11,933 nt of DNA from Campylobacterales bacterium (GTDB lineage: Bacteria; Campylobacterota; Campylobacteria; Campylobacterales; QNZT01), in assembly GCA_015662615.1 (NCBI GenBank), contig DQTU01000239.1, positions 1 to 11,933 on the forward strand. Direction: 5' to 3'. Position numbers and translations under genes: made by a program. How positions within the stretch are numbered: the stretch's first letter is position 1; every line of letters begins with the position of its first letter. Below are positions 5,632-11,933 of the stretch, one piece after another. The notes below the pieces were generated by a model, which saw nothing but the letters and a program-made list of their open reading frames with translations, was not told the origin of the DNA and searched no databases.

Positions 5632-6917
5632 TATAACTCTTTAAACACTTTATCAGCAATTTGTATCACTTCATCAATCATCTCATCATCCATAACCGTT
5701 GAGATAAAACCTGTTTCATATTGACTACATGCAAGATAAACACCATTTTGAAGCATCTTTTTGTGAAAAAGTGCAAATCTATCAGTATTAGATCTTAGTG
5801 CATCATCAAAGTTTTTGACTTCATTTTCATTAAAGAAAAATCCAAACATGCTTCCTCTCACATCAACTTGTAAAGGTATATCAACACTATCTGCTGACGC
5901 TTTAAAACCTGCCATAAGTTTTTTAGCTTTCTCTTCAAGGTCATCATGAAGATTTGGTATAGATTTTAATTTTTGAAGTGATGCCAATCCTGCATTCATT
6001 GCAATTGGATTTCCACTAAGCGTTCCTGCTTGGTACACTGGACCATCTGGAGAGAGTTTATCCATGATTTCTGCACTTGCACCAAAGGCTCCAACAGGCA
6101 TTCCTCCACCAATTACTTTTCCAAAAGTTACGATATCAGGTTTCACAGAACTAATCCCTTGTGCACCGTTTAAACTGGCTCTAAATCCACTCATCACTTC
6201 ATCAAATATCAGTAACGCCCCATGTTCATCACAAATTATACGAAGAGATTGTAAAAATTCTTCATCTGCTGGCACTAATCCCATATTCCCTGCGATTGGT
6301 TCGATGATAATACATGAGATGTCACTAGAATTTTCAAAACTTTTTTTAACACTCTCAATATCATTATATTTTGCTAAAAGTGTATGTTTTGTTAAATCCT
6401 CAGGAACTCCTGGCGAAGATGGTGTTCCAAAAGTTACCGCACCACTTCCAGCTTGAACAAGTAATGAATCACTATGTCCATGATAACAGCCTTCAAACTT
6501 CACAATATCATCCTTTCCTGTAAATCCACGAGCAAGACGAATTGCAGACATAACCGCTTCTGTACCACTACTTACAAACCGAACTTTATCTAAGTTTACA
6601 AACATAGAGCAGATCTCTTCAGCCAACTGGGTTTCAACCTCAGTTGGAGCTCCAAAACTCAGCCCTTTTTTTACGGAGTCAATGACTGCATTTTCAATAT
6701 CTTTGTCGCAGTGACCAAAAATTAACGGCCCCCAACTCTGTACAAAATCAATATACTTATTGCCATCAATATCCATAAGATAAGCACCCTCGCCACGCTC
6801 TATAAAGATCGGAGTACCCCCAACGCTTTTAAAAGCACGAACAGGAGAATCTACGCCTCCGGGAATAACATTTTTAGCCTCATTAAAAGCATTTTCACTG
6901 TTTGTCACTATTTGCAA
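5631..6917 (-). CDS. hemL: Glutamate-1-semialdehyde 2,1-aminomutase
   Basis: HemL converts glutamate-1-semialdehyde to 5-aminolevulinate in the C5 route to haem, sirohaem and other tetrapyrroles, using PLP/PMP in the cytosol. The 428-residue protein shows the fold-type I aminotransferase features: VIPGGVDSPVRAF near 17-29, the phosphate-binding SSGTEA at 116-121, CYHGHSD near 144-150, the FDEVMSGFR segment at 238-246, and the PLP lysine K267 within FGKVIGGGMPVGAFG. The start is TTG at 6917, since AAAAAAGGA lies with correct spacing upstream. A GTG three codons later lacks this. The gene overlaps the upstream cytochrome gene by 23 nt and shares one base with the atpZ-like gene downstream, so the four genes appear to be one transcript. 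Confidence 0.97.
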   Translation of the reverse strand: MQIVTNSENAFNEAKNVIPGGVDSPVRAFKSVGGTPIFIERGEGAYLMDIDGNKYIDFVQSWGPLIFGHCDKDIENAVIDSVKKGLSFGAPTEVETQLAEEICSMFVNLDKVRFVSSGTEAVMSAIRLARGFTGKDDIVKFEGCYHGHSDSLLVQAGSGAVTFGTPSSPGVPEDLTKHTLLAKYNDIESVKKSFENSSDISCIIIEPIAGNMGLVPADEEFLQSLRIICDEHGALLIFDEVMSGFRASLNGAQGISSVKPDIVTFGKVIGGGMPVGAFGASAEIMDKLSPDGPVYQAGTLSGNPIAMNAGLASLQKLKSIPNLHDDLEEKAKKLMAGFKASADSVDIPLQVDVRGSMFGFFFNENEVKNFDDALRSNTDRFALFHKKMLQNGVYLACSQYETGFISTVMDDEMIDEVIQIADKVFKEL

Positions 6918-7263
6918 ATTTTAGTCCTTTTTTGTTTTGTGTAATTAAATAATAGTATAAAAATGCTTTCTCTTCATCGGTAAGAAAGTACTCTGGCATC
7001 AATCGTTTACCTTTTTTAAGTGCTTTTTTAAATTGCCGCATTGAAAGATTATTAATCCTTGGACCTATCAGAGAAATTTTATTTTTCCCTGAGATATAAG
7101 AAGATATCTCTTTCCCCTCTCCATATTCTCCATGACACTTATCGCAGCCAATTCCTCTTGGATTTTTGTAGAGCATTTTTGCGTATTCATCATTGGAGAT
7201 AAAACTTTCATCTGCGTTAATGGAATTAACAAGAAGAAGTAAGATAAATAAACCTATGCGCAT
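6895..7263 (-). CDS. Periplasmic monohaem c-type cytochrome
   Basis: A 122-residue protein with a clear Sec signal peptide (MRIGLFILLLLVNSINA, cleavage predicted after residue 17). The single haem-binding motif C-D-K-C-H is at residues 40-44. A downstream M-P (M89-P90) is the likely distal methionine ligand, followed by an LTDEEKAFLYYYL helix, as in class I cytochromes c. The mature protein would be about 105 residues and a soluble periplasmic electron carrier. The partner oxidase or reductase cannot be told from the sequence. The ATG at 7261-7263 has an AGGG ribosome binding site close upstream. It leads the operon into hemL, which places a haem-requiring protein directly before a haem synthesis gene. 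Its 3' end overlaps hemL. Confidence 0.88.
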   Translation of the reverse strand: MRIGLFILLLLVNSINADESFISNDEYAKMLYKNPRGIGCDKCHGEYGEGKEISSYISGKNKISLIGPRINNLSMRQFKKALKKGKRLMPEYFLTDEEKAFLYYYLITQNKKGLKFANSDKQ

Positions 7264-7289
7264 TTATACCCTTTGGAAGCTTTGTACGA

Positions 7290-7295
7290 TATAAT
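7290..7295 (+). promoter_or_regulatory. Predicted -10 box of the folD-lepB-M50 operon
   Basis: TATAAT at 7290-7295, with a predicted start near 7302 and a leader of about 19 nt to the folD ATG at 7321. The AAAGG ribosome binding site (about 7310-7314) fits. No clear -35 element is seen. It lies within the 57-bp divergent gap shared with the cytochrome promoter. Confidence 0.6.
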
Positions 7296-7302
7296 AACTA
7301 AA

Positions 7303-7308
7303 ATTATA
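7303..7308 (-). promoter_or_regulatory. Predicted -10 box of the cytochrome c-hemL operon
   Basis: TATAAT on the minus strand at 7303-7308 (forward ATTATA), with a start near 7296 and a leader of about 33 nt to the cytochrome ATG. It lies just downstream of the folD start, so the two polymerases cannot bind at the same time. Confidence 0.5.
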
Positions 7309-7320
7309 TAAAGGTTTTTT

Positions 7321-8163
7321 ATGCAGATTTTGGATGGACGTGCGCTCTCCTTAAAGATTAAAAACAAAGCAAAAGAGGATATTAAAATTCTCAGAGAAAA
7401 AGGCATTACACCCGGTCTTGCTGTTGTAATTATTGGAGATGATCCGGCAAGTCATACTTATGTGAGAATGAAAGAGAAAGCTTGTGAAGAGGTTGGAATT
7501 TACTCAATTTTACATAAAATGCCCGCTGACATTTCTCAAGATAAAATTATTGAAACGATTGAAATGATGAATAAAAATCCAAATATCGATGGAATTTTAA
7601 TCCAACTACCGCTTCCTTCACATATAGATACCAGAAAAATACTCCAAACCGTCATTGCAGCAAAAGATGTAGATGGTTTCCATCCGTTTAATGTTGGCAA
7701 ACTATCTCTAAAACTAGATACCTTCACACCATGTACACCACTAGGGGTTATGAGACTTCTTGAAGAATATAAGATAGATCCAAAAGGATTAGATACTTGT
7801 ATAGTAGGTGCTAGTGATATCGTGGGAAAACCTATGATGAACCTTTTACTTAATGCAGATGCAACGGTAGATATTTGTCATATACACACCAAAAGTTTAA
7901 AAGAACATACAAAAAGAGCCGATTTACTTATAGTTGGCGTTGGCAAACCTGATTTAATTACAGAAGATATGGTAAAAGATGGTGCTATTATTATAGATAT
8001 TGGTATCAACCGTCTAGAGAGTGGAAAACTTATCGGAGATGTCTCTTATGAGGAAGTTGCACCAAAATGCTCATTTATCACACCAGTTCCAGGAGGAGTT
8101 GGACCTATGACCATTGCCATGTTATTGGAAAACACAATTAAAGCTACAAGGAATCGTTTATAA
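7321..8163 (+). CDS. folD: Bifunctional methylenetetrahydrofolate dehydrogenase / methenyltetrahydrofolate cyclohydrolase
   Basis: FolD interconverts methylene-, methenyl- and 10-formyl-tetrahydrofolate with NADP(H), supplying one-carbon units for purines and formyl-Met. The 280-residue length is standard. The catalytic Tyr-Lys pair is Y47 and K51 within SHTYVRMKEKACEEVGI. Further hallmarks are GILIQLPLP (91-99), KDVDGFHP, the CTPLG segment, the nucleotide-binding GASDIVGKP loop, and the C-terminal PVPGGVGPMT signature. It heads an operon: its TAA overlaps the lepB ATG by one base (TAATG). The same folD-lepB pairing is known in Campylobacter, which supports co-transcription but not a shared pathway. 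Confidence 0.97.
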   Translation: MQILDGRALSLKIKNKAKEDIKILREKGITPGLAVVIIGDDPASHTYVRMKEKACEEVGIYSILHKMPADISQDKIIETIEMMNKNPNIDGILIQLPLPSHIDTRKILQTVIAAKDVDGFHPFNVGKLSLKLDTFTPCTPLGVMRLLEEYKIDPKGLDTCIVGASDIVGKPMMNLLLNADATVDICHIHTKSLKEHTKRADLLIVGVGKPDLITEDMVKDGAIIIDIGINRLESGKLIGDVSYEEVAPKCSFITPVPGGVGPMTIAMLLENTIKATRNRL

Positions 8164-8936
8164 TGTTAAGAAAAATATCTAATTTTGCAAATAGTTGGAC
8201 GGGTACCATTATCATTGTTCTTTTGGTTATCTTTTTTATAGCGCAAGCTTTTGTAATCCCAAGTGGCTCTATGAAACGCTCTATGCTTATTGGAGATCAT
8301 CTATTTGTTAAAAAGTTTGCTTATGGAGTGCCAACACCACACATTCCATGGATAGAAGTTCCTGTGCTTCCTGATTTTAATGGAAATGGACATCTTATAG
8401 AGGGAGAGCGTCCTAAACGTGGCGATATCGTTGTTTTTCGTTACCCACTTGATGAGAAAGTGCATTTTGTAAAAAGATGTGTAGCTGTTGGTGGGGATGT
8501 ATTGACCATTAGAGATAAAGTACTATTTCTTAAACCCCATGAGGGGAATGAATATATCAAAGAAAACTTTCCAAAAGAGAGTATTGTTGATATGGCTGGT
8601 ACATTATGGGTAAAAAACCCTTATATGCATAGGTTTCCAGGAATTCAAACAGATGAGAATATCAAAAATGAAGGGACTTATCCTGAACAGATTTTTAACT
8701 TCCCTCCGATTCAATTAGAAGAGGACTATTTTTTCATGATGGGAGACAATAGAGACCACTCTAATGATAGTCGTTTTTGGGGACCTGTTCCTTATAGACT
8801 TATTGAGGGGAAACCTTGGTTTATCTACTTCTCATGGGATAAAGATTATGAGATCAGATGGAACAGGATAGGAAAATTTGTAGATACAGTAGTAGATGAA
8901 GCTGAATATATAGACTCAAAAGAACCTTTGGAGTAG
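8163..8936 (+). CDS. lepB: Signal peptidase I
   Basis: This inner-membrane serine protease cleaves signal peptides from exported preproteins. The 257-residue protein has a single N-terminal membrane anchor (about 14-30, TGTIIIVLLVIFFIAQAF), after which the catalytic domain faces the periplasm. The nucleophile is S36 in PSGSM and the general base is K104 in HFVKRCVAVGGD. The C-terminal conserved box is MMGDNRDHSNDSRFWG (about 192-207). The region between the lysine box and the GDN box carries a moderately long insertion, as in other Campylobacterota enzymes. It is coupled to folD by a one-base overlap and followed after 3 nt by a membrane metalloprotease gene. Confidence 0.96.
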   Translation: MLRKISNFANSWTGTIIIVLLVIFFIAQAFVIPSGSMKRSMLIGDHLFVKKFAYGVPTPHIPWIEVPVLPDFNGNGHLIEGERPKRGDIVVFRYPLDEKVHFVKRCVAVGGDVLTIRDKVLFLKPHEGNEYIKENFPKESIVDMAGTLWVKNPYMHRFPGIQTDENIKNEGTYPEQIFNFPPIQLEEDYFFMMGDNRDHSNDSRFWGPVPYRLIEGKPWFIYFSWDKDYEIRWNRIGKFVDTVVDEAEYIDSKEPLE

Positions 8937-8939
8937 AAG

Positions 8940-9587
8940 ATGAATACCATACAAGTTATTGATATCGTTACGCTGATTTTAGCACTTGCCATTGCCATAA
9001 TTGGTCATGAGATCATGCATGGGCTTGTAGCTTACAAAAACGGAGATCCTACAGCAAAGGCTCAAAACAGACTTAGTATCAACCCTCTTGTTCATATCGA
9101 CCCAATTGGTACGATTTTAGTACCTGCAATGCTTCATTTTTCAGGTGCGGGATTTCTATTTGGCTGGGCAAAACCAGTACCAATAAATGAGCGAATTGTG
9201 ATGCAAAATGGTGGATATGATGGGCTTATTGCCGTTAGCCTTGCTGGAATTGCTTTTAACTTTACATTAGCACTAATAGCGGTTATCGTACTTCAGTTTG
9301 TACCACCTGCTGAATCTCTTGTAACTTATTTTATCACTAAGCTTTTATGGTATACCGTAATTTACAATATTGTTTTAGGAGTCTTCAACCTCTACCCTAT
9401 CCCACCATTAGATGGCTCACATGTAGTGTCTCACTTTTTCTCAAAAATGGGAATACACTCTGTTGCCGCCTTTTATAATAAAATTTCACAATATGGAATG
9501 ATTTTACTAATGATTATTATCGCTACTCCATTATCAGTAATCATCTTTCAACCTATCAGTTATATACTTAGGGCACTTTTACCCTAA
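8940..9587 (+). CDS. M50-family intramembrane zinc metalloprotease (site-2 protease, YwhC/Rip-like)
   Basis: A 215-residue polytopic membrane protein. The zinc motif HEIMH is at residues 23-27 inside the first membrane helix, and the third ligand is D158 in NLYPIPPLDG. The NPLVHIDPIGT segment (48-58) is the conserved loop of the compact S2P group that lacks PDZ domains. About five membrane segments are visible. Such enzymes cleave single-pass membrane proteins or signal-peptide remnants within the bilayer; this one's substrate is unknown. GGAG at 8930-8933, at the end of lepB, serves as its ribosome binding site. Being in an operon with signal peptidase I makes processing of membrane-embedded leftovers from secretion an attractive but unproven idea. 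A candidate terminator follows. Confidence 0.88.
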   Translation: MNTIQVIDIVTLILALAIAIIGHEIMHGLVAYKNGDPTAKAQNRLSINPLVHIDPIGTILVPAMLHFSGAGFLFGWAKPVPINERIVMQNGGYDGLIAVSLAGIAFNFTLALIAVIVLQFVPPAESLVTYFITKLLWYTVIYNIVLGVFNLYPIPPLDGSHVVSHFFSKMGIHSVAAFYNKISQYGMILLMIIIATPLSVIIFQPISYILRALLP

Positions 9588-9623
9588 GTAGTAGAGAAAT
9601 GTTACAACTATCTACATTTTTTT
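9588..9623 (+). terminator. Candidate weak intrinsic terminator of the folD operon
   Basis: GTAGTAG (9588-9594) can pair with CTA-T-CTAC (9608-9615) with one bulged base, followed after one base by seven Ts (9617-9623). It begins right after the stop codon of the M50 protease gene. The stem is AT-rich, so termination may be partial. Confidence 0.4.
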
Positions 9624-9674
9624 AACTTTCTATATTTTTATGCAAAAAAACTTTCCAAAATTTCCTTAATTAGA

Positions 9675-9702
9675 GTATGCTAACATATACAAAGGAGCAT
9701 AC
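9675..9702 (+). promoter_or_regulatory. Perfect 7-bp inverted repeat enclosing the ribosome binding site
   Basis: GTATGCT at 9675-9681 is exactly complementary to AGCATAC at 9696-9702, separated by 14 nt. The AAAGGAG ribosome binding site (9691-9697) lies in the loop and the edge of the right arm, and the ATG follows one base later. It could be an operator bound by the encoded small protein or an mRNA hairpin that limits translation. A TATGCT (9676-9681) within the left arm is a weak -10 candidate. Confidence 0.5.
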
Positions 9703-9703
9703 G

Positions 9704-10072
9704 ATGCATTATCAACACCTTACAAACTTCATTACAAGTCGTATCAGAAAAAATGACATTTTTGTACCAGCTATGATTCTCTTTTTGGTTAAAAATGATG
9801 GATGGGGTACTAAAGAGCAAATTGCACGGTTACTTTACATTTTTGAGTACAAACATGAGTTAGCGCACTATGAAACTATAGTAGATAAATTTGCCTCAGT
9901 TATGTTGGAAGATTATAGTATTGTCAAAAAAGAGGATGATATCTATAAACTCAGAACTTGGCCACTAAATAATGAAGAGATTAAGGATATCTCTTCACAA
10001 TGCCTTAAAGTTGCTAATGGCTTTTTTACCAATATACAGACAGATTATGAACCAGAGAAAAAAGCGAGTTAA
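9704..10072 (+). CDS. Small protein of unknown function, possibly winged-helix
   Basis: From the ATG at 9704 the product is 122 residues (MHYQHLTNFITSRIRKNDIF onward). The frame is open to an ATG at 9677, but AAAGGAG with 6-nt spacing clearly selects 9704, and the longer form would begin inside an inverted repeat. The arrangement of a hydrophobic helix (FVPAMILFLVKN), W-G-T-K-E-Q-I-A-R-L as a likely turn-plus-recognition-type pair, and a hairpin-like end (DYSIVKKEDDIYKLR) suggests a winged helix-turn-helix fold. This is shape-based inference, and I do not recognise the family. There is no signal peptide or membrane segment. It is flanked by its own gap upstream and ends directly against the ilvA stop on the opposite strand. 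Confidence 0.65.
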   Translation: MHYQHLTNFITSRIRKNDIFVPAMILFLVKNDGWGTKEQIARLLYIFEYKHELAHYETIVDKFASVMLEDYSIVKKEDDIYKLRTWPLNNEEIKDISSQCLKVANGFFTNIQTDYEPEKKAS

Positions 10073-11290
10073 CTATCCTCTCATTTCTTCACTAAAGCAA
10101 TAACCTTCTGAGTGTAGCCGTTTTCTTATCTCTTCTTGATGCTCCGAACCTTTTGTTTCAAGAGCAAGTGTGACATTGGCATCACCATAAGAGAGACTTG
10201 TTGAAGTTCTATCATAATCAATTTGGATAATATTGGCATTTAATTCACGAAAAAGATCTGTAAGATCCATTAGTGACCCTGGTTTATCAATAAGCGTAAT
10301 GACAAGTTTCATTTTTCTAAACGCTTTGATCAAACCTTTTTCGATAATAATAGAAAGCATACTGACATCAATATTTCCACCACTTAAAACAGTTGCAATT
10401 TTACTATTTTTCTCATATTGAAATTTTTTATGCATGATAGCAGCCACACCAACTGCACCTCCACCCTCAGCAATAAGTTTCTGCTTCTCTAATAAAAACA
10501 AAATCGCATTGGCAATCTCTTCATCATCAACAGAAACAATTTCATCAACCACTTCAAGAATATAATTTAAATTTTTCTCATTCACATCACGAACGGCAAT
10601 TCCATCTGCAATAGTTCTGACACTTACAGAATCAATAGGTTTTTTAGCATTAAAAGATTGAAGCATGGCGTCTGCCCCACTTGCTACTACACCGATAATT
10701 TTCACAGAGGGTTTGAGTTGCTTAAACACAGAACCCATACCAGAAATCAACCCACCACCGCCGATAGGAATCACTACAATATCTATATCATCAACACTTT
10801 CTATCATCTCTAAAGCAACAGTACCTTGTCCTGCTATCACTTCATCATCTGCAAAAGGATGTATAAATGTAAATCCATGTGTTTTGGAATACTCCAATGC
10901 ATAGGCGTAAGCTTCATCATAATTTTCACCGTGCAGTACAACATTTGCACCTAACGATTTTGTGCTTAAAACTTTTAAAAGAGGTGTAGTTTCAGGCATG
11001 ATAATCGTAGAGGGGATTTTAAACTTTCCAGCACTATATGCCACACCCTGAGCATGATTTCCAGCACTTGCTGCGATTACACCACGTGCTCTCTCATCAG
11101 CAGTTAACGATGCTATCTTATTGTATGCACCTCTTAATTTATAAGCGCCGGTTAGCTGAAGATTCTCTTTTTTAAGATAAACCCTAGCATCACAACGGCT
11201 ACTTAAAAGAGGAGCATAAGCAAATGGTGTCTCGTTAACAATACCCGCAATTCTATTCTGTGCTTTTTTAACATCTGCTACTGATATCAT
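10073..11290 (-). CDS. ilvA: Threonine ammonia-lyase (threonine dehydratase), short form with ACT domain
   Basis: This PLP enzyme deaminates threonine to 2-oxobutanoate, the first step of isoleucine synthesis. The 405-residue protein has PLP lysine K51 in TGAYKLRGA, the SAGNHAQG segment at 75-82, and the glycine loop GGGGLISG at 177-184 that holds the cofactor phosphate. A C-terminal ACT domain begins near 327 (KLVITLIDKPGSLMDLTDLF). One ACT domain instead of two ACT-like repeats marks the short type also found in Campylobacter; ligand control through it is likely but the effector cannot be read from the sequence. A catabolic role is possible, but the leucine-pathway gene in the window is only weak context. 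Its ATG directly follows the upstream TAA (TAAATG) without a clear ribosome binding site, implying coupling. It ends tail-to-tail against the small gene at 9704-10072 with no gap. Confidence 0.94.
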   Translation of the reverse strand: MISVADVKKAQNRIAGIVNETPFAYAPLLSSRCDARVYLKKENLQLTGAYKLRGAYNKIASLTADERARGVIAASAGNHAQGVAYSAGKFKIPSTIIMPETTPLLKVLSTKSLGANVVLHGENYDEAYAYALEYSKTHGFTFIHPFADDEVIAGQGTVALEMIESVDDIDIVVIPIGGGGLISGMGSVFKQLKPSVKIIGVVASGADAMLQSFNAKKPIDSVSVRTIADGIAVRDVNEKNLNYILEVVDEIVSVDDEEIANAILFLLEKQKLIAEGGGAVGVAAIMHKKFQYEKNSKIATVLSGGNIDVSMLSIIIEKGLIKAFRKMKLVITLIDKPGSLMDLTDLFRELNANIIQIDYDRTSTSLSYGDANVTLALETKGSEHQEEIRKRLHSEGYCFSEEMRG

Positions 11291-11722
11291 TTAACTATTT
11301 ATAACCCTGTGATCAACCATGGTGCATCTATTTTGCACTACTTTTAAGCCTAAATCTTTAGCTCTCTTTGCAGCTCCATTATTCACAATTCCCTTTTGAA
11401 GCCAAAGAACTTTGATATCATCTCTTTTTGCTATCACATCAACAATCTCATCAGCAACTGCAGCTTTTCTAAACATATCAACCATGTCCACTTGCTCTGT
11501 AACATCTGCTAAAGACCGATATACTTTTTCGCCAAGAATAGTCTCCTCTTTGGGATAAATTGGAATTATTTTATATCCTTGTTCTTGGAGATATTTTGCA
11601 ACTCTATGGCTATCTTTATCTTCTTTTGGTGAGAGTCCTGGAATTGCTATAGTTTTTACACTTTTAAATATCTCTTTTATCTCATCCATATTCTCATTTA
11701 CTGTTGGAAATTCACACTCCAT
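11291..11722 (-). CDS. CoA-binding domain protein (YccU-like, CoA_binding_2)
   Basis: A 143-residue single-domain Rossmann-type protein. The N-terminal TIAIPGLSPKEDKDSHRVAK segment (about 24-43) is the family's nucleotide/CoA-binding loop, with the S-H-x-V-A-x-Y-L signature. PIYP, VDMVDMFR and VLWLQKGIVNNGAAKRAKDL follow in family order, and the C-terminus has the VVQNRCTMVDH motif. Members bind CoA or related nucleotides; no reaction is established for this stand-alone type, which lacks the ligase domains of acyl-CoA synthetases. AAGGAG with 6-nt spacing supports the ATG at 11720-11722. It lies 15 nt after dnaJ and abuts ilvA, so the three appear to be co-transcribed. Confidence 0.9.
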   Translation of the reverse strand: MECEFPTVNENMDEIKEIFKSVKTIAIPGLSPKEDKDSHRVAKYLQEQGYKIIPIYPKEETILGEKVYRSLADVTEQVDMVDMFRKAAVADEIVDVIAKRDDIKVLWLQKGIVNNGAAKRAKDLGLKVVQNRCTMVDHRVINS

Positions 11723-11737
11723 CTAATACTCCTTTTA

Positions 11738-11933
11738 CTATTTAAACCAGTTTTTTACTTTATCCAGTACGCCGTCAAACTTACTCTCATGTACCATACT
11801 CTCATAACCAAAAGATTCACCAAGTTTTATTAACAACTCTTTCTGTTCCTCATTTAATTTTTCAGGATAGACAATTTTTATCTGTGCGATAAGATCACCA
11901 TTTCGTCCAGAGTGAACATTTGCTACACCCTCC
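11738..11933 (-). CDS. dnaJ: Chaperone DnaJ (C-terminal end only; runs off the right edge)
   Basis: Sixty-four C-terminal codons are visible, ending in a TAG at 11738-11740. The segment GVANVHSGRNGDL, then IVYPEKLNEEQKELL, then KLGESFG and finally FDGVLDKVKNWFK matches the end of type I DnaJ: the GDL strand of the second beta domain, the P-x-x-L-N-E-x-Q-K-x-L-L helix and the F-D-G-V-x-x-x-x-K-x-F-F-type tail. The zinc-finger and J domains lie outside the window, so a CbpA-like co-chaperone cannot be fully excluded. DnaJ stimulates the DnaK ATPase in cytosolic protein folding. It is upstream of the CoA-binding gene in the same operon. Confidence 0.85.
   Translation of the reverse strand, partial: EGVANVHSGRNGDLIAQIKIVYPEKLNEEQKELLIKLGESFGYESMVHESKFDGVLDKVKNWFK

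Noticed and set aside
6064..6456. A 130-codon open frame opposite hemL
   Set aside because: It is a shadow of a strongly recognised gene, with no family features of its own.
9677..9703. Upstream ATG for the small protein gene
   Set aside because: It has no ribosome binding site and would place the start within the inverted repeat; AAAGGAG points to 9704.

Overview
The window is AT-rich (low GC), tightly packed bacterial chromosome, most likely from a free-living member of the Campylobacterota (Epsilonproteobacteria), perhaps a Sulfurimonas-like organism. The evidence is the pair of FlgF/FlgG-type rod genes of the Campylobacter flgG2-flgG kind, the folD-lepB pair, a short ilvA with one ACT domain, a sigma-70 factor with a long charged spacer, and promoters of the form T6-GGG-TATAAT. 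The genus assignment is inference. No tRNA, rRNA, CRISPR array, phage gene or intact insertion sequence is visible.

Layout. (1) 1-2194, minus strand: the start of leuD (runs off the left edge), a small membrane-protein ORF with an internal repeat, then flgG and flgG2/flgF. The rod genes are read from a clear sigma-54 promoter at 2227-2244. (2) 2310-4226, plus strand: rpoD with its own extended -10 promoter. (3) 4227-4847: a small accessory island bounded by two related palindromes in opposite orientation. It holds a decayed-looking ORF and a 94-aa protein that looks like the start of a BrnT-type toxin joined to the end of its antitoxin. (4) 4848-7263, minus strand: a chain of four overlapping genes, c-type cytochrome - hemL - atpZ-like - membrane protein. 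(5) 7321-9587, plus strand: folD - lepB - M50 metalloprotease, read divergently from the cytochrome. (6) 9704-10072, plus strand: a small predicted helix-turn-helix protein with an inverted repeat around its ribosome binding site. (7) 10073-11933, minus strand: dnaJ (end only) - CoA-binding protein - ilvA, converging on the previous gene with no gap.

Most of the window is housekeeping: leucine and isoleucine synthesis, tetrapyrrole and folate one-carbon metabolism, protein export, chaperoning, the principal sigma factor and the flagellar rod. The parts that ordinary annotation would miss are the small ORF behind flgG, which has a slippery T-TTT-TTA heptamer entering a protein-like alternative frame, the palindrome-bounded island after rpoD, and the ribosome-binding-site hairpin at 9675-9702.
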